From a virus, in IMG/VR virus record IMGVR_UViG_3300029983_000015, positions 30,696 to 94,695 of that record: a stretch of DNA of 64,000 nucleotides. One strand, 5' to 3'. The notes beneath the pieces are model-generated. The model had not been told where the DNA came from. It did not search any database and saw only the letters and a program-made list of their open reading frames with translations. Shown in pieces: positions 42,289-51,458 of this stretch. Each line of letters opens with the position of its first letter. The first letter of the stretch is position 1. Position numbers and translations under genes: made by a program.

Positions 42289-42642
42289 ATGATAATAGAA
42301 TTTAAAATATATGAGAATCATTTGTCAGATGAATACTTAAAAAATGTTACTGATAGAGGAATTGAAAAAATGTATATCGACGGTGATGTATATATTTTAT
42401 TGTATCATGGTACAAATAGAGAGAATTCAAAAAAAATAATAAGAACAGGTAAATTTAAAAATGGAACTTGGTTTTCTCCTGATATAGATATTGCCAGAAG
42501 ATATAGTTTGATGACAGGATCTAAAACTCCTGTAATTTTTAATATGTATATAAAATTGGATTCATTGTATATTAGTGGTGATTACTTTGTTGCTATTCAT
42601 GATTTACATAATGATAAACATGGACAATCAATTTACGAATAA
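42289..42642 (+). CDS. Putative ADP-ribosyltransferase with capsid-targeting-like N-terminus
   Basis: 117 residues. MIIEFKIYENHLSDEYL is a set A start. The body has ILLYHGTNRENSKKIIRTGK (His40-Gly-Thr), NGTWFSPDIDIARRYSLMTG and VIFNMYIKLDSLYI, the order of an ADP-ribosyltransferase or related fold: HGT at the NAD pocket, a helix, aromatic-S/T segment, A-x-x-Y helix, then a strand. The last catalytic residue cannot be fixed by eye. T4 Alt is an ADP-ribosyltransferase packaged in the head through a cleaved N-terminal peptide, so this may be a small functional analogue. Single gene upstream of two further set A genes. Confidence 0.65.
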   Translation: MIIEFKIYENHLSDEYLKNVTDRGIEKMYIDGDVYILLYHGTNRENSKKIIRTGKFKNGTWFSPDIDIARRYSLMTGSKTPVIFNMYIKLDSLYISGDYFVAIHDLHNDKHGQSIYE

Positions 42643-42652
42643 AAAGAAAAAT

Positions 42653-43078
42653 ATGATTAAAAATTTTAAAATATTCGAAAGTAAATTTTTTTCAGCAGAA
42701 TTATTAAATACTTTGCGTCTTAAATTAAATAATAACTTTTCTTGTTTCATATCAAAAAATGAAATTAAATTTGAAGGTAATGATTATAAAAAAAATCAAA
42801 ATTATATAAGTATTAATAAAAATAAAAATAAAATTTGTATAGGTTTCACTGCATATGATTTTGATCCTAAAATAGAATTTATTTCAGATTTAATTATAAA
42901 TAAATTGATAGAAAATAATATTATAATTGAGCCATATAAATCTCATATTGATAATTATTGGGATTATTTTTCTGTTACATTTGATGTTAAATATTATAAT
43001 GATGCGATTGAAATTATTCGTAATTTGAAAGAATCTGATATTGAGTTATATTCAATAGCAGGCAAATTCAATATTTAA
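42653..43078 (+). CDS. Doubly tagged small protein (FKIFES start, GKFNI end)
   Basis: 141 residues from the ATG at 42653 (MIKNFKIFESKFFSAELLNT); the upstream extension to 42575 overlaps the preceding gene in another frame. The end YSIAGKFNI uses codons AAA-TTC-AAT-ATT, synonymous variants of those in other members. Body: INKNKNKICIGFTAYDFDPK, YWDYFSVTFDVKYYNDAIEI. The last 45 residues resemble in order those of the 61673 and 62138 proteins. Sits between two ADP-ribosyltransferase-like genes. Confidence 0.7.
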   Translation: MIKNFKIFESKFFSAELLNTLRLKLNNNFSCFISKNEIKFEGNDYKKNQNYISINKNKNKICIGFTAYDFDPKIEFISDLIINKLIENNIIIEPYKSHIDNYWDYFSVTFDVKYYNDAIEIIRNLKESDIELYSIAGKFNI

Positions 43079-43100
43079 TATAAATTAAATAAATAACTAA

Positions 43101-44003
43101 ATGAAGTATTTAAAATGTTATGAAGGTAAGCAATTGGGTAGTTTATATCATATATTTGATTTGAGTAAGTGTGAATATATATTAAATACAAATTCAATAT
43201 CATCTTATAAATTTACAAATATTTCAACTACAAGAAATAAAAGTATGAATCATTATGTTGGTGATTCTCCTGTTACCTTATTTAAGTTAGAATTAGATGG
43301 AGATAAAATAAGTGATAATTATAAGATTTCTCCTTTTGCATTCCCTTCAATTGAAGTAGGAAGTTATGGATCAAGAAAACGAATATGGTTTCACGAAAAT
43401 GAAGAATTGATAAAAACTCAAAAAATAAAAAATATTAGTAAGTATACTAAAAAATTTATAATAATTAAATCAAAAATAGAAAGATTGAAAGACTCTGGAT
43501 GGTTTGATAGTGATGGTGGATATTATAATGGAGTTAGATTGACAATTCCTGAATTTCTTAAAAAATTCATACCTAAAATAAAAGAACTATTTGGAGAAAT
43601 ATATGTTCAAGATGGATTTAAAATTATAAAGGATGATGAATGGATTAATAGTATTATTAATTATCCGATTAAAAAAATAAATCATGGTTATTGTTTATAT
43701 TGGAGAGGATACAAAAAAGATAAATCATCTAAATATTCTGGTATGATAGAAGATAATCAACCACTAAATATTAAAAATAAAGAATTAGATAAATTGGTAG
43801 TTGGTTGGAATTATGATGATATGTATTTGAGTAAGAATAATGATTTTGATAAATTACCAAAAGAAAGAGAAGATTATGACTTATTTATTTTTGATTTTGA
43901 ATATGATACTGATGATATTATTGATGATGATGAAAATGACGTTCATATAAAAACTGGATATTTGAGTAATATAGATATAAAATTGAAGAAAAAATTTGAT
44001 TAG
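43101..44003 (+). CDS. Putative ADP-ribosyltransferase-like effector, set A N-terminus
   Basis: 300 residues beginning MKYLKCYEGKQLGSLYHIFD. LYHIFDLSKCEYILNTNSIS, KFTNISTTRNKSMNHYVGDS, LFKLELDGDKISDNYKISPF and WFHENEELIKTQKIKNISKY recall a phage family in which 'LYH...L..IL', 'S-x-TRN/D', 'LDGDKLS' and 'E-x-EE-x-I' recur in that order and which looks ADP-ribosyltransferase-like (H, S/T-x-R, E). It is followed by a second, C-terminal part ending in a highly acidic tail (about 255-300). With the preceding ART-like gene it forms a small effector cluster inside the structural region. The fold assignment is inferred. Confidence 0.6.
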   Translation: MKYLKCYEGKQLGSLYHIFDLSKCEYILNTNSISSYKFTNISTTRNKSMNHYVGDSPVTLFKLELDGDKISDNYKISPFAFPSIEVGSYGSRKRIWFHENEELIKTQKIKNISKYTKKFIIIKSKIERLKDSGWFDSDGGYYNGVRLTIPEFLKKFIPKIKELFGEIYVQDGFKIIKDDEWINSIINYPIKKINHGYCLYWRGYKKDKSSKYSGMIEDNQPLNIKNKELDKLVVGWNYDDMYLSKNNDFDKLPKEREDYDLFIFDFEYDTDDIIDDDENDVHIKTGYLSNIDIKLKKKFD

Positions 44004-44035
44004 TATTTTTAATGTATAAAAAATAAATAAAAAAT

Positions 44036-45097
44036 ATGGCAAATGAAAAATGGTCTCAGAAACCTATTATAAATATAGACAATACAACAATGTTTTGTGC
44101 TATAGACGGTGTAAATCCTAATTATGAGAATAACTTAATACCAGTGAGTCAGCTTTGGGAATCTCCATTATTGTCTGGAAGGGTCAATAAATTGATTAGT
44201 TTTGGTCCAACTAATCTTCCTATTCAAGCAGGTAATTTGAATGATTTAACTTATAATACTACACAAAGTTTAATATACAAAAAAACTGGTTCCGGATGGA
44301 TTGTAAAAGGCAGTCCTATTAAAGGAGAATTATATGTAAATATTTTAGATTATAAATTATGGTGTGGTACTGGATCAAATCTTATTGAAGCTATTACGTT
44401 AACTAACAATCTTACTATGGGTTCTACTGGAACCGCATTGGATGCTTCACAAGGTACTGTATTAAGAATGATGATTGAAGAACCAAAGAGTGGTCTTCAG
44501 GGAAGTAATTATATTCTATTAAAAGGTGATAGCTATGATTCTAATGTTAATGCTGCTGAATTACAAGATGCATATACCAATGCCAGAGATTATAGCTCGG
44601 ATGCAACTAATAGATTCACTATAATTGTACCACCTTCAAATTATACTTTTGGTACAAATAAATTTACAGTTGATGGACAGTGGATTGATATTGTTTCTCT
44701 TACAGGTAATGCTGATGTGATGATAGATGGAATAAATATTACAGGAAATGATGTATTTATAAAAGGATTGAATTGTGGAACATTTCAAATTACAATTACT
44801 GGAAATTTACCATTGCTTAAAATTGAGAATTGTATTTCTAATAACCAACTTTATAATAGAAATATAGTGAGCAATTTTGAAACTGTAGTAACGACATTTT
44901 CTACTCATTCTGAATCCCTTATGAGTCCTGGAAATGGAGTAATAAAAACTTTATATAGATATATCAACACATCTTCATCAATTATAACAGTAGGTTCTTT
45001 AGGCGGTAATATTGATGGAGTAGCTCCGCCGTATTCTATACCAGCTTATAAAACTGTAACATTTATAACTGATGGATATAATTGGTTTATAGTATAA
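44036..45097 (+). CDS. Tail fibre or receptor-binding protein with beta-helix
   Basis: 353 residues. The N-terminal part (1-130) has IINIDNTTMFCAIDGVNPNY and a GELYVNILDYKLWCGTGSNL phage-fibre block. TMGSTGTALDASQGTVLRMM is a typical neck/helical segment of tail fibres. About 165-290 shows short beta repeats (DIVSLTGNADVMIDGINITG, NDVFIKGLNCGTFQITITGN) of a pectate-lyase-like right-handed helix, and a C-terminal cap ends FITDGYNWFIV. It likely contacts the host surface. First of a rightward fibre block resumed at 46083. Confidence 0.75.
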   Translation: MANEKWSQKPIINIDNTTMFCAIDGVNPNYENNLIPVSQLWESPLLSGRVNKLISFGPTNLPIQAGNLNDLTYNTTQSLIYKKTGSGWIVKGSPIKGELYVNILDYKLWCGTGSNLIEAITLTNNLTMGSTGTALDASQGTVLRMMIEEPKSGLQGSNYILLKGDSYDSNVNAAELQDAYTNARDYSSDATNRFTIIVPPSNYTFGTNKFTVDGQWIDIVSLTGNADVMIDGINITGNDVFIKGLNCGTFQITITGNLPLLKIENCISNNQLYNRNIVSNFETVVTTFSTHSESLMSPGNGVIKTLYRYINTSSSIITVGSLGGNIDGVAPPYSIPAYKTVTFITDGYNWFIV

Positions 45098-45177
45098 TAT
45101 ATTTGATTTAGATATGAACATTTGAAATATAAACTTTTTTCTTAAATAGTTATATATTAAGAAAAAATGAAATTATT

Positions 45178-45450
45178 GTGGAAATTAATATTAAAGAAAA
45201 TATTTATTTTAAAACATATGATAAAAGAGTAAAATTAAATGAAGATATTGTTGATTTTATATTATCAGATAAAATAGATAAAGTTTTATATAAAGGAGAG
45301 CCTAATGATATAAATTATAAATTATTAAAGAAGATAATTCCATTGTCAGATTCTAATCCTAATCCTGATCCAGAATTGGTGAGAAAAAAATATCAAAGTT
45401 ATTTAGAGATATGTGATAATACTCCATTTTGTATAATTTATAAAAAATAA
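45178..45450 (+). CDS. Small hypothetical protein (GTG start)
   Basis: 90 residues from the GTG at 45178. EINIKENIYFKTYDKRVKLN, EDIVDFILSDKIDKVLYKGE and KIIPLSDSNPNPDPELVRKK then YLEICDNTPFCIIYKK. Between a TATATATT box at about 45140 and a terminator, as a monocistronic unit. No recognised family; start not certain. Confidence 0.6.
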   Translation: MEINIKENIYFKTYDKRVKLNEDIVDFILSDKIDKVLYKGEPNDINYKLLKKIIPLSDSNPNPDPELVRKKYQSYLEICDNTPFCIIYKK

Positions 45451-45484
45451 AAGAAAGTTCAGATTATTCTGAACTTTCTTTTTT
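45451..45484. terminator. Bidirectional intrinsic terminator
   Basis: AAGAAAGTTCAGA-TTAT-TCTGAACTTTCTT followed by T-run; overlaps the last codons of the converging 45464 gene. Confidence 0.85.
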
Positions 45485-45796
45485 TATTCTTTTTAGTTTT
45501 GTTTTTCTTACTTCTTTTTGTGTAATCTTCGACCATTCATCTTTTGAATTGTATAATATTCCCTTATAGTAATATTTATTTTTGTCTTCATTCTCATAAT
45601 CAATAGCAGGTCCATTTAGTCTATGATATTGATTATTTCTTTTATATTCAATTCTATCTTTGAAGTGTATAATAGAATTTTTATTTGTCCCATTTAACCA
45701 TTCATTAATTTTTACCGTTACTTTATAGAAATTTATTAGTTTATCTATTTTTTCTGTTCCTTCTTTTAAGGAATTTATTTCATCAAATTCGCTCAT
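45464..45796 (-). CDS. Protein with an HRxxGPA repeat and basic tail
   Basis: 110 residues. About 60-92 contains YHRLNGPAIDYENEDKNKYY, YKGILYNSKDEW, one copy of the HR-x-x-GPA ... W-Y-x-x-G repeat that is often found in tandem in phage and amoebal-virus proteins; its function is unknown. The end EVRKTKLKRIKKESSE is the set B tail. Overlaps the next gene on its upstream side by 14 nt. Confidence 0.72.
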   Translation of the reverse strand: MSEFDEINSLKEGTEKIDKLINFYKVTVKINEWLNGTNKNSIIHFKDRIEYKRNNQYHRLNGPAIDYENEDKNKYYYKGILYNSKDEWSKITQKEVRKTKLKRIKKESSE

Positions 45797-46031
45797 TTAT
45801 TTTTAATAATTTTTGTTTTCTTGTTTCTGATATGTCTATTTTTATATAATCAATGTTTATGCTTTTAGTTGATTGCATTATATTATTTGAATTTTTCATT
45901 ATAATGTCATATTTAAAATAAGCTATTCGTCCATCAATTTTAATTACTTCTAATTTAAATTTTGGACATGTCCAATAATAAAAAAAATTTTTATCCTGAG
46001 TTACAATGCTACCTTTTTTTATGACTTTCAT
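45783..46031 (-). CDS. SH3-like mini-protein with basic tail
   Basis: 82 residues from the Met at 46031 (MKVIKKGSIVTQDKNFFYYW); the longer frame to 46061 runs through the TATATA box and is less likely. Core strands FKLEVIKIDGRIAYFKYDII; end ISETRKQKLLKINERI (set B). It resembles the tandem SH3-like proteins at 2058-2692 in layout: KxG opening, barrel, basic tail. Confidence 0.7.
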   Translation of the reverse strand: MKVIKKGSIVTQDKNFFYYWTCPKFKLEVIKIDGRIAYFKYDIIMKNSNNIMQSTKSINIDYIKIDISETRKQKLLKINERI

Positions 46032-46082
46032 AATTACCTTATTTATTTTTAATATATACAACTAAAGAAATAAAGTTTATAG

Positions 46083-48236
46083 ATGCAAAAAAATAGAAAA
46101 TCTAGAAAATTTGATTGGATTAAACAAAATGATGGAACATTTGTTCAGAAAACTCGTTCTGTTAAATATGATGAAGATAAATTTATTGCAGTTGGAGATA
46201 TTTATTTTAGATTTAATAAATATTTAACAGGAGTCACATATACATATATTAATAGTTTAGATGATATTTATAATAAAGAAAATCTATTAACAGGAGATGG
46301 TTATTCTATTGTTAATATGTATAATGAATATGATGTTATTGATAGAGTACTTAAAAATATAATATTTGTAGATGTAGCAGCAGATACCCACATTGACATA
46401 TCTAAACAATGGACTCAAATTAATGGAGTTAATATCAAGCCAGGACATTTAATTTTGTTAAAAAATCAAAATATAGGTAGTGAGTCAGAAAATGATATTT
46501 ATACTGTAACAAATAAAAATTTTTTAATAAATTCTAATGTTTTAAATAATAGAGAAAAATCTGATAAATTTAGTTGTAGTGTTAAATTAGGTAATAATTC
46601 TGATAAACAATTCTTTTTATCTAATGCAGGTTCTACTTTTCCAATTACAGGAGAAGTTAAATATTTTATTGAAGGTAAATCTTTTATACTTAAAAATTTA
46701 GTTAAATATGATTTAGAAAGATTATATTCGGATTCTGGAAGTACATCTAAAATTTTTTTTACAGATTATGATGTTGCAAGAAAACAATTAAATACTAATG
46801 CAGAAAAATATAACGAAATAGATTTTGATATTAATAGTTTGTATTTATCTTCAGAAATTGCTAAAATAGATTATCATCACAATTCATATATTATTAGATC
46901 AGGATTAACTATTAGTTCAGAATTTACTGGTATTACCAATAAAATTAGTAATAATATATTAAAAGGATTTACTGCTATTCCTTATTCACAATATTTTGAT
47001 TGTGTGATAGGAGATTATATTGAGTTAAATATTTATAGTGGTGATACATTAGATTTAAATTCAATAAGTATTCTAAAATTAAATACCTTTATAAAGGATA
47101 TTAAATCAGGTTATTTAATTTTAGAAGAAACTATTCCAAATAGAATAATGAATGATTTAAAACCCAATTCATTTTCGGTGGAAAATCTAAATGTTGGAAT
47201 AAGTTGGGAAGATGCTCTTGATAAATTGTCTTTTAACTCACCATATTCTGATTATTATGATATAAAAGTTAGAACTTATAATACAAATTATTTAGATATA
47301 AGATTTACTGCAAAAATTTGTGAATATGATAAATATTTTGATTATGATGGATTGAAAATATCGTTAAATGATAATAATAATTGGATTGATCATTCTTTTA
47401 TTACATATAATCAATATGTTAGTTATAAGTTATTCGATAATTTGAATAGACTAGAACCTAATGGATTCAAAGAAGATTATTCTCTTTATAATAATTTTTT
47501 ACTTACTGGATTCACATATCAATATACTGATAATAATAGAATAAGAATTATTTATGCACAAGGAGGATTATTAAATAAATTTAAAGAATATACATATATT
47601 AATATATCAGGAGTAATAATTAATGGTAAGTCTTTAATTTATAGTGTTCATGATACAGAAATGATAATTGAAAAACCTTCATCATTTCCTTTTTATCCTG
47701 CTACTGATATAATATCAATTCAAAATATAGATGGTTTATTAAACATATCAGATATATTATATCAAGTTTATATGAATGTTCCATATGATTGGTATATTCA
47801 AAAAAATGATAATGAAAGAAAATATATCTGTAAATCATATGCTGATATTTTAGTATTAGATAAGTATTTTAGATTGTACGCTACTGGACTATTATATGAA
47901 AATGAAAATAATGAATTCATATTAAAGTTATTCAATTTAGGATCTAATATTGATAAAAATGCTGATCCTCTTTTATATTTTTCTACAATTGAATTGGTAT
48001 ATATTGGTTCTGATAGAAAATCAAGATTACCAGTTCCTTTAACAGTATTGTCTGGTTCTACCATTGAAATTTATTGGAATGTTTTGAATGGAGGTGATGA
48101 AGATTCTTTGAATGGTATGAAAGGAAATGAATTAGGAGATATTATGGATTCTGGATTAGATGTTAGTTTACCTGGACCAAATAATCCTCCGTTATTATAT
48201 ACATTAATTGACGGTGGTAAAAATTCTAATATATAA
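46083..48236 (+). CDS. Large virion structural protein (fibre- or baseplate-associated)
   Basis: 717 residues, beta-rich and Asn/Tyr/Ile/Asp-heavy. MQKNRKSRKFDWIKQNDGTF opens it; INGVNIKPGHLILLKNQNIG, SENDIYTVTNKNFLINSNVL is a repeated phage-fibre block (xxGVxLxxGDRVLVKxQ...NGIYTVT) seen at shaft bases. The C-terminus contains RLPVPLTVLSGSTIEIYWNV. It precedes the collagen-like fibre gene by 57 nt and is probably in the same late operon. Role inferred from position and this block. Confidence 0.7.
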   Translation: MQKNRKSRKFDWIKQNDGTFVQKTRSVKYDEDKFIAVGDIYFRFNKYLTGVTYTYINSLDDIYNKENLLTGDGYSIVNMYNEYDVIDRVLKNIIFVDVAADTHIDISKQWTQINGVNIKPGHLILLKNQNIGSESENDIYTVTNKNFLINSNVLNNREKSDKFSCSVKLGNNSDKQFFLSNAGSTFPITGEVKYFIEGKSFILKNLVKYDLERLYSDSGSTSKIFFTDYDVARKQLNTNAEKYNEIDFDINSLYLSSEIAKIDYHHNSYIIRSGLTISSEFTGITNKISNNILKGFTAIPYSQYFDCVIGDYIELNIYSGDTLDLNSISILKLNTFIKDIKSGYLILEETIPNRIMNDLKPNSFSVENLNVGISWEDALDKLSFNSPYSDYYDIKVRTYNTNYLDIRFTAKICEYDKYFDYDGLKISLNDNNNWIDHSFITYNQYVSYKLFDNLNRLEPNGFKEDYSLYNNFLLTGFTYQYTDNNRIRIIYAQGGLLNKFKEYTYINISGVIINGKSLIYSVHDTEMIIEKPSSFPFYPATDIISIQNIDGLLNISDILYQVYMNVPYDWYIQKNDNERKYICKSYADILVLDKYFRLYATGLLYENENNEFILKLFNLGSNIDKNADPLLYFSTIELVYIGSDRKSRLPVPLTVLSGSTIEIYWNVLNGGDEDSLNGMKGNELGDIMDSGLDVSLPGPNNPPLLYTLIDGGKNSNI

Positions 48237-48292
48237 AAAGTGTATATTTTTTGTTTAATAAAATAATATATAATAAAAATAATAAATTATTA

Positions 48293-50638
48293 ATGTCTAA
48301 AGTTGAAAAATATAGTAGAGTTATTGTAAAACGAAATACTGTTTCTGGTGATGTTGCAACAATTCCAGCGTTGGGAGGATCACATGATGATCATACATTG
48401 CTACCATCATGGAGAACAACTGATATTTATATCGGAGAGTTTTTTCTTAATGAAACGGATGAAAATGTGTGGATGAGAGTAGGAGAAAATACAATAAAAC
48501 AAATGTATTTTTTTGAAGATTCTGGTACAACAACTGATACTTTATATTTTGACTCAGATACTGATACTCTACACACTAAAAATATAAATATTGAATCTGG
48601 TATTACTTGTTTATCTCCTGGATATGGAGTAGGTAAAATATTAGTTTCAGATGTTGATGGAGTGCTGTCATATACTAATATTCCAATTGGACCAGCTGGG
48701 TCATCAGGTACATCAGGTATAAATGGTCAAACTGGTACATCAGGTATAAATGGTCAAACTGGTACATCAGGTATAAATGGAACTAATGGATCAAATGGAA
48801 CTAATGGATCATCAGGTGCGAGTGGTACAAATGGAACATCAGGAATAAATGGAATAAATGGAATAAATGGAATAAATACTACATCAGGTGTCACTAATAT
48901 ATTATATGCAGATTTGAGAGCTTTGATCCTTTCTAATGGATTAAATATTAATAGAACTTATTCGATTACAGATTATCAGACAGTTCATACTATTGTAGGT
49001 ACTTCTGATATCAATAGTGGAATAACAGAACCTTTATTAGTAACTGCAAGTAGCTCAAACACATTAAAACCTGAAGCTTATTCAGTTTTATATCCTAAAG
49101 ATATAATTTATTATAATTCAGTAAGTGATCAAGCAATTGTACCTGGTTGTACAAAGGGTTATATTTATAGAAGAATTGATACTCTTCAGAATAATAATAT
49201 TCCTTTTGATTTTAGAAATGTTAAGTTTCGTAGATGGCAAATAAATGTTACTAATATTTGGGATCCTTCAACTACATATAACAATAATGATGTAGTTTTA
49301 TATAGTGGAGTAACTATTTATGTTTGTTTAAATAGTGGAGTGACTGGAATTAATCCATCTTCTGATAATGACAATGTTTGGAAATTATTTGAATGGAATA
49401 ATTTAAGTTATGTGAGTACAACTGCAATTAATTATAATAACATAAACTCAAATATACCTTGTACAACATTATATTCAGACTATGCTATGTTTGTGTCATA
49501 TACTAGTAATATTTATAATAATCATATAGGATCTTATAATGGATATAATAATATTCTTAATAATTGTACTAGTGTTATTTTTGGAAATATATTTTATGGT
49601 AACACGATAGGATTTAATTTTACTAATAACTCAATTGGTGAAAGTTTTTATAATAACTCAATTGGAAGTGGGTTTATGCACAACTCAATTGGATCCAATT
49701 TTAATAATAATTCAATTGGTAATTATTTTGGTTATTATAACGGAAATATTAATGAAGGTAATTCAATTGGTTATGGATTTAGTCAAAATTCAATTGGACA
49801 AAATTTTTCAAAAAATATAATTTCAAAGAATTTTGTACTTAATGTGATAAAATATTCTTTTTATACTAATTCAATTGGAGCAACATTTATGTATAATAAT
49901 ATTAAAATTCAATTTTTTAACAATATTATTAAGTCTAATTTTCAATATAATATAATGAATAATCTGCATCATCATAATATTATTGGTATTAATTTTATTA
50001 ATAATATTGTTTGTGATAATTTTCAATATAATAAAATTGGTGACAATTTTAAAATTAATATTATTGGGTATAATTTTCGATATAATATAATCACAAATCT
50101 TTTTAATTCTAATTCAATTAAAAATGGATTTTATCAGAATAATATTAAATCTGGATTTGATTCAAATGATATTGGTAATGGATTTTATCAGAATACTATA
50201 GATAATAATTTTACGTCTAATATTGTTGGTGATAGATTTCAAATTAATATCATATCAGGTGACAATTTTGCAGGTAATAGAATTGGAACCAATTTCAGTA
50301 ATAATAACATTATTTCGAATTTTCAAGCTAACTCAATAGAAGACAATTTTGTTACTAATGTAATCGGAAGTGATTTTAGTGTTAATATAATAGGAAATGA
50401 ATATACACAAAATACTGTTGGAAATAATTTTACTGGAAATAATATCGGATGTAACTTTATGTTTAATGTTATTGGTAGTAATTTTCAGTCAAATCAGGTT
50501 AATAATAATTTTTCACATTCTAATTTTACAATATCAACTTATGTTTATCTTACATACACAAAAATTTTATTTGTTAGTTCAACAGGAGTTAATAAATTAG
50601 TATTTGATGCAACCACGATAGTAGATGCAATAGCCTAA
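48293..50638 (+). CDS. Collagen-like, beta-solenoid tail fibre
   Basis: 781 residues from the ATG at 48293 (MSKVEKYSRVIVKRNTVSGD). An N-terminal attachment domain is followed by a collagen-like G-x-x region at about 147-200 (GPAGSSGTSGING, GTNGSNGTNGSSG), a globular insert with WDPSTTYNNNDVVLYSG, and from about 420 to 755 some thirty ten-residue repeats of the type N-x-I-G-x-x-F-x-x-N (NSIGESFYNN, NSIGSGFMHN, NIIGYNFRYN). Such regular repeats form a solenoid shaft, with the tip after residue 755 likely to bind the host. Trimeric by analogy with other collagen-containing fibres. Confidence 0.85.
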   Translation: MSKVEKYSRVIVKRNTVSGDVATIPALGGSHDDHTLLPSWRTTDIYIGEFFLNETDENVWMRVGENTIKQMYFFEDSGTTTDTLYFDSDTDTLHTKNINIESGITCLSPGYGVGKILVSDVDGVLSYTNIPIGPAGSSGTSGINGQTGTSGINGQTGTSGINGTNGSNGTNGSSGASGTNGTSGINGINGINGINTTSGVTNILYADLRALILSNGLNINRTYSITDYQTVHTIVGTSDINSGITEPLLVTASSSNTLKPEAYSVLYPKDIIYYNSVSDQAIVPGCTKGYIYRRIDTLQNNNIPFDFRNVKFRRWQINVTNIWDPSTTYNNNDVVLYSGVTIYVCLNSGVTGINPSSDNDNVWKLFEWNNLSYVSTTAINYNNINSNIPCTTLYSDYAMFVSYTSNIYNNHIGSYNGYNNILNNCTSVIFGNIFYGNTIGFNFTNNSIGESFYNNSIGSGFMHNSIGSNFNNNSIGNYFGYYNGNINEGNSIGYGFSQNSIGQNFSKNIISKNFVLNVIKYSFYTNSIGATFMYNNIKIQFFNNIIKSNFQYNIMNNLHHHNIIGINFINNIVCDNFQYNKIGDNFKINIIGYNFRYNIITNLFNSNSIKNGFYQNNIKSGFDSNDIGNGFYQNTIDNNFTSNIVGDRFQINIISGDNFAGNRIGTNFSNNNIISNFQANSIEDNFVTNVIGSDFSVNIIGNEYTQNTVGNNFTGNNIGCNFMFNVIGSNFQSNQVNNNFSHSNFTISTYVYLTYTKILFVSSTGVNKLVFDATTIVDAIA

Positions 50639-50640
50639 TA

Positions 50641-50676
50641 AAATAAAACCAAAACAATTAAGTTTTGGTTTTATTT
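50641..50676. terminator. Bidirectional intrinsic terminator
   Basis: AAATAAAACCAAAAC-AATTAA-GTTTTGGTTTTATTT, 15-bp hairpin between converging genes. Confidence 0.85.
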
Positions 50677-50960
50677 TAATTTCTCCAATTTAATCTAATT
50701 AAATCTATCATTCTGGATATATCTGTGAATTCATAATAAACATTCAAATGTTTAAACCAATCTTCTATCATGTTAGGTGATAGTTTATCTAGTCTTTTGA
50801 ATATTCCAATTGCACCTTTTCTTCCGTCATAACCTTCATATTCATGACAAAACCAATAATTGAATTTTTCAATATTTGATGAGTCATCAAGTATGAATTT
50901 TTTCTTTTTTTCTTTTTTATCTTCTTCTTTTTTCTTTTTGAATATACTAAAAAATTTCAT
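50676..50960 (-). CDS. Small basic-N-terminal hypothetical protein
   Basis: 94 residues: a very basic start (MKFFSIFKKKKEEDKKEKKK), then a compact domain, FNYWFCHEYEGYDGRKGAIG, IFKRLDKLSPNMIEDWFKHL, NVYYEFTDISRMIDLIRLNW. Its stop lies within the terminator. The MKFFSIFKKKKEE start is loosely like FNIFKNKEE of set A. Unknown function. Confidence 0.65.
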   Translation of the reverse strand: MKFFSIFKKKKEEDKKEKKKKFILDDSSNIEKFNYWFCHEYEGYDGRKGAIGIFKRLDKLSPNMIEDWFKHLNVYYEFTDISRMIDLIRLNWRN

Positions 50961-51016
50961 AATTCATTAATTTTTTGTAAATGTAATATAAAATATTTTA
51001 ATTACATTGATATAAA

Positions 51017-51373
51017 TCAAATATTAATATTTATTAAGCCTACATTTCTATTTATTTCAACAGCAGATGCAGTAATCATGTCATTGTCTGGCTTCTTGTC
51101 ATTTATAATTATTCTTTCTCCTCTTGTTAATCCCATTATTAATTGATCATAAAATATTCCATTTTTTTGTAATTGTTCATCTGTTCTTTTTCTCATAGAT
51201 TCTGTTCTTCCAGTAGTTAATATTATTTTGTGTCCATCTGAATTCCATTTATTTATTTTTTCAATAACTCCTGGTAAAATTTCAGACTCTTCAAATAGTA
51301 TATTTGATAAATTACCTTTGTGTTTAAATAATGTACCATCAATATCAAGAAATATTGTTTTTTTCATATCCAT
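51017..51373 (-). CDS. HAD-superfamily phosphatase
   Basis: 118 residues. IFLDIDGTLF carries the D-x-D-G-T nucleophile motif, KIILTTGR is motif II, and IINDKKPDND near the end provides motif III/IV acids. It is a minimal HAD core without a cap, close to bacterial sugar- or nucleotide-phosphate phosphatases. In a phage, it may act on 3'-phosphates of nucleic acid or a sugar phosphate; substrate unknown. Either Met1 or Met3 could be the start. Confidence 0.83.
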   Translation of the reverse strand: MDMKKTIFLDIDGTLFKHKGNLSNILFEESEILPGVIEKINKWNSDGHKIILTTGRTESMRKRTDEQLQKNGIFYDQLIMGLTRGERIIINDKKPDNDMITASAVEINRNVGLININI

Positions 51374-51433
51374 ATTAATTCAATTTAATTTTTATTTTTT
51401 AGTCATTATTTTTTTATATGTTTTATTTTAAAT

Positions 51434-51453
51434 GAAGTTTTTTTATATATAGG
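51434..51453 (+). promoter_or_regulatory. TATATATA-type late promoter candidate
   Basis: GAAGTTTTTTTATATATAGG, ending 5 nt before the ATG at 51459; the clearest AAGTTT-TATATATA example, in front of a fibre gene. Confidence 0.55.
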
Positions 51454-51458
51454 TTAAT

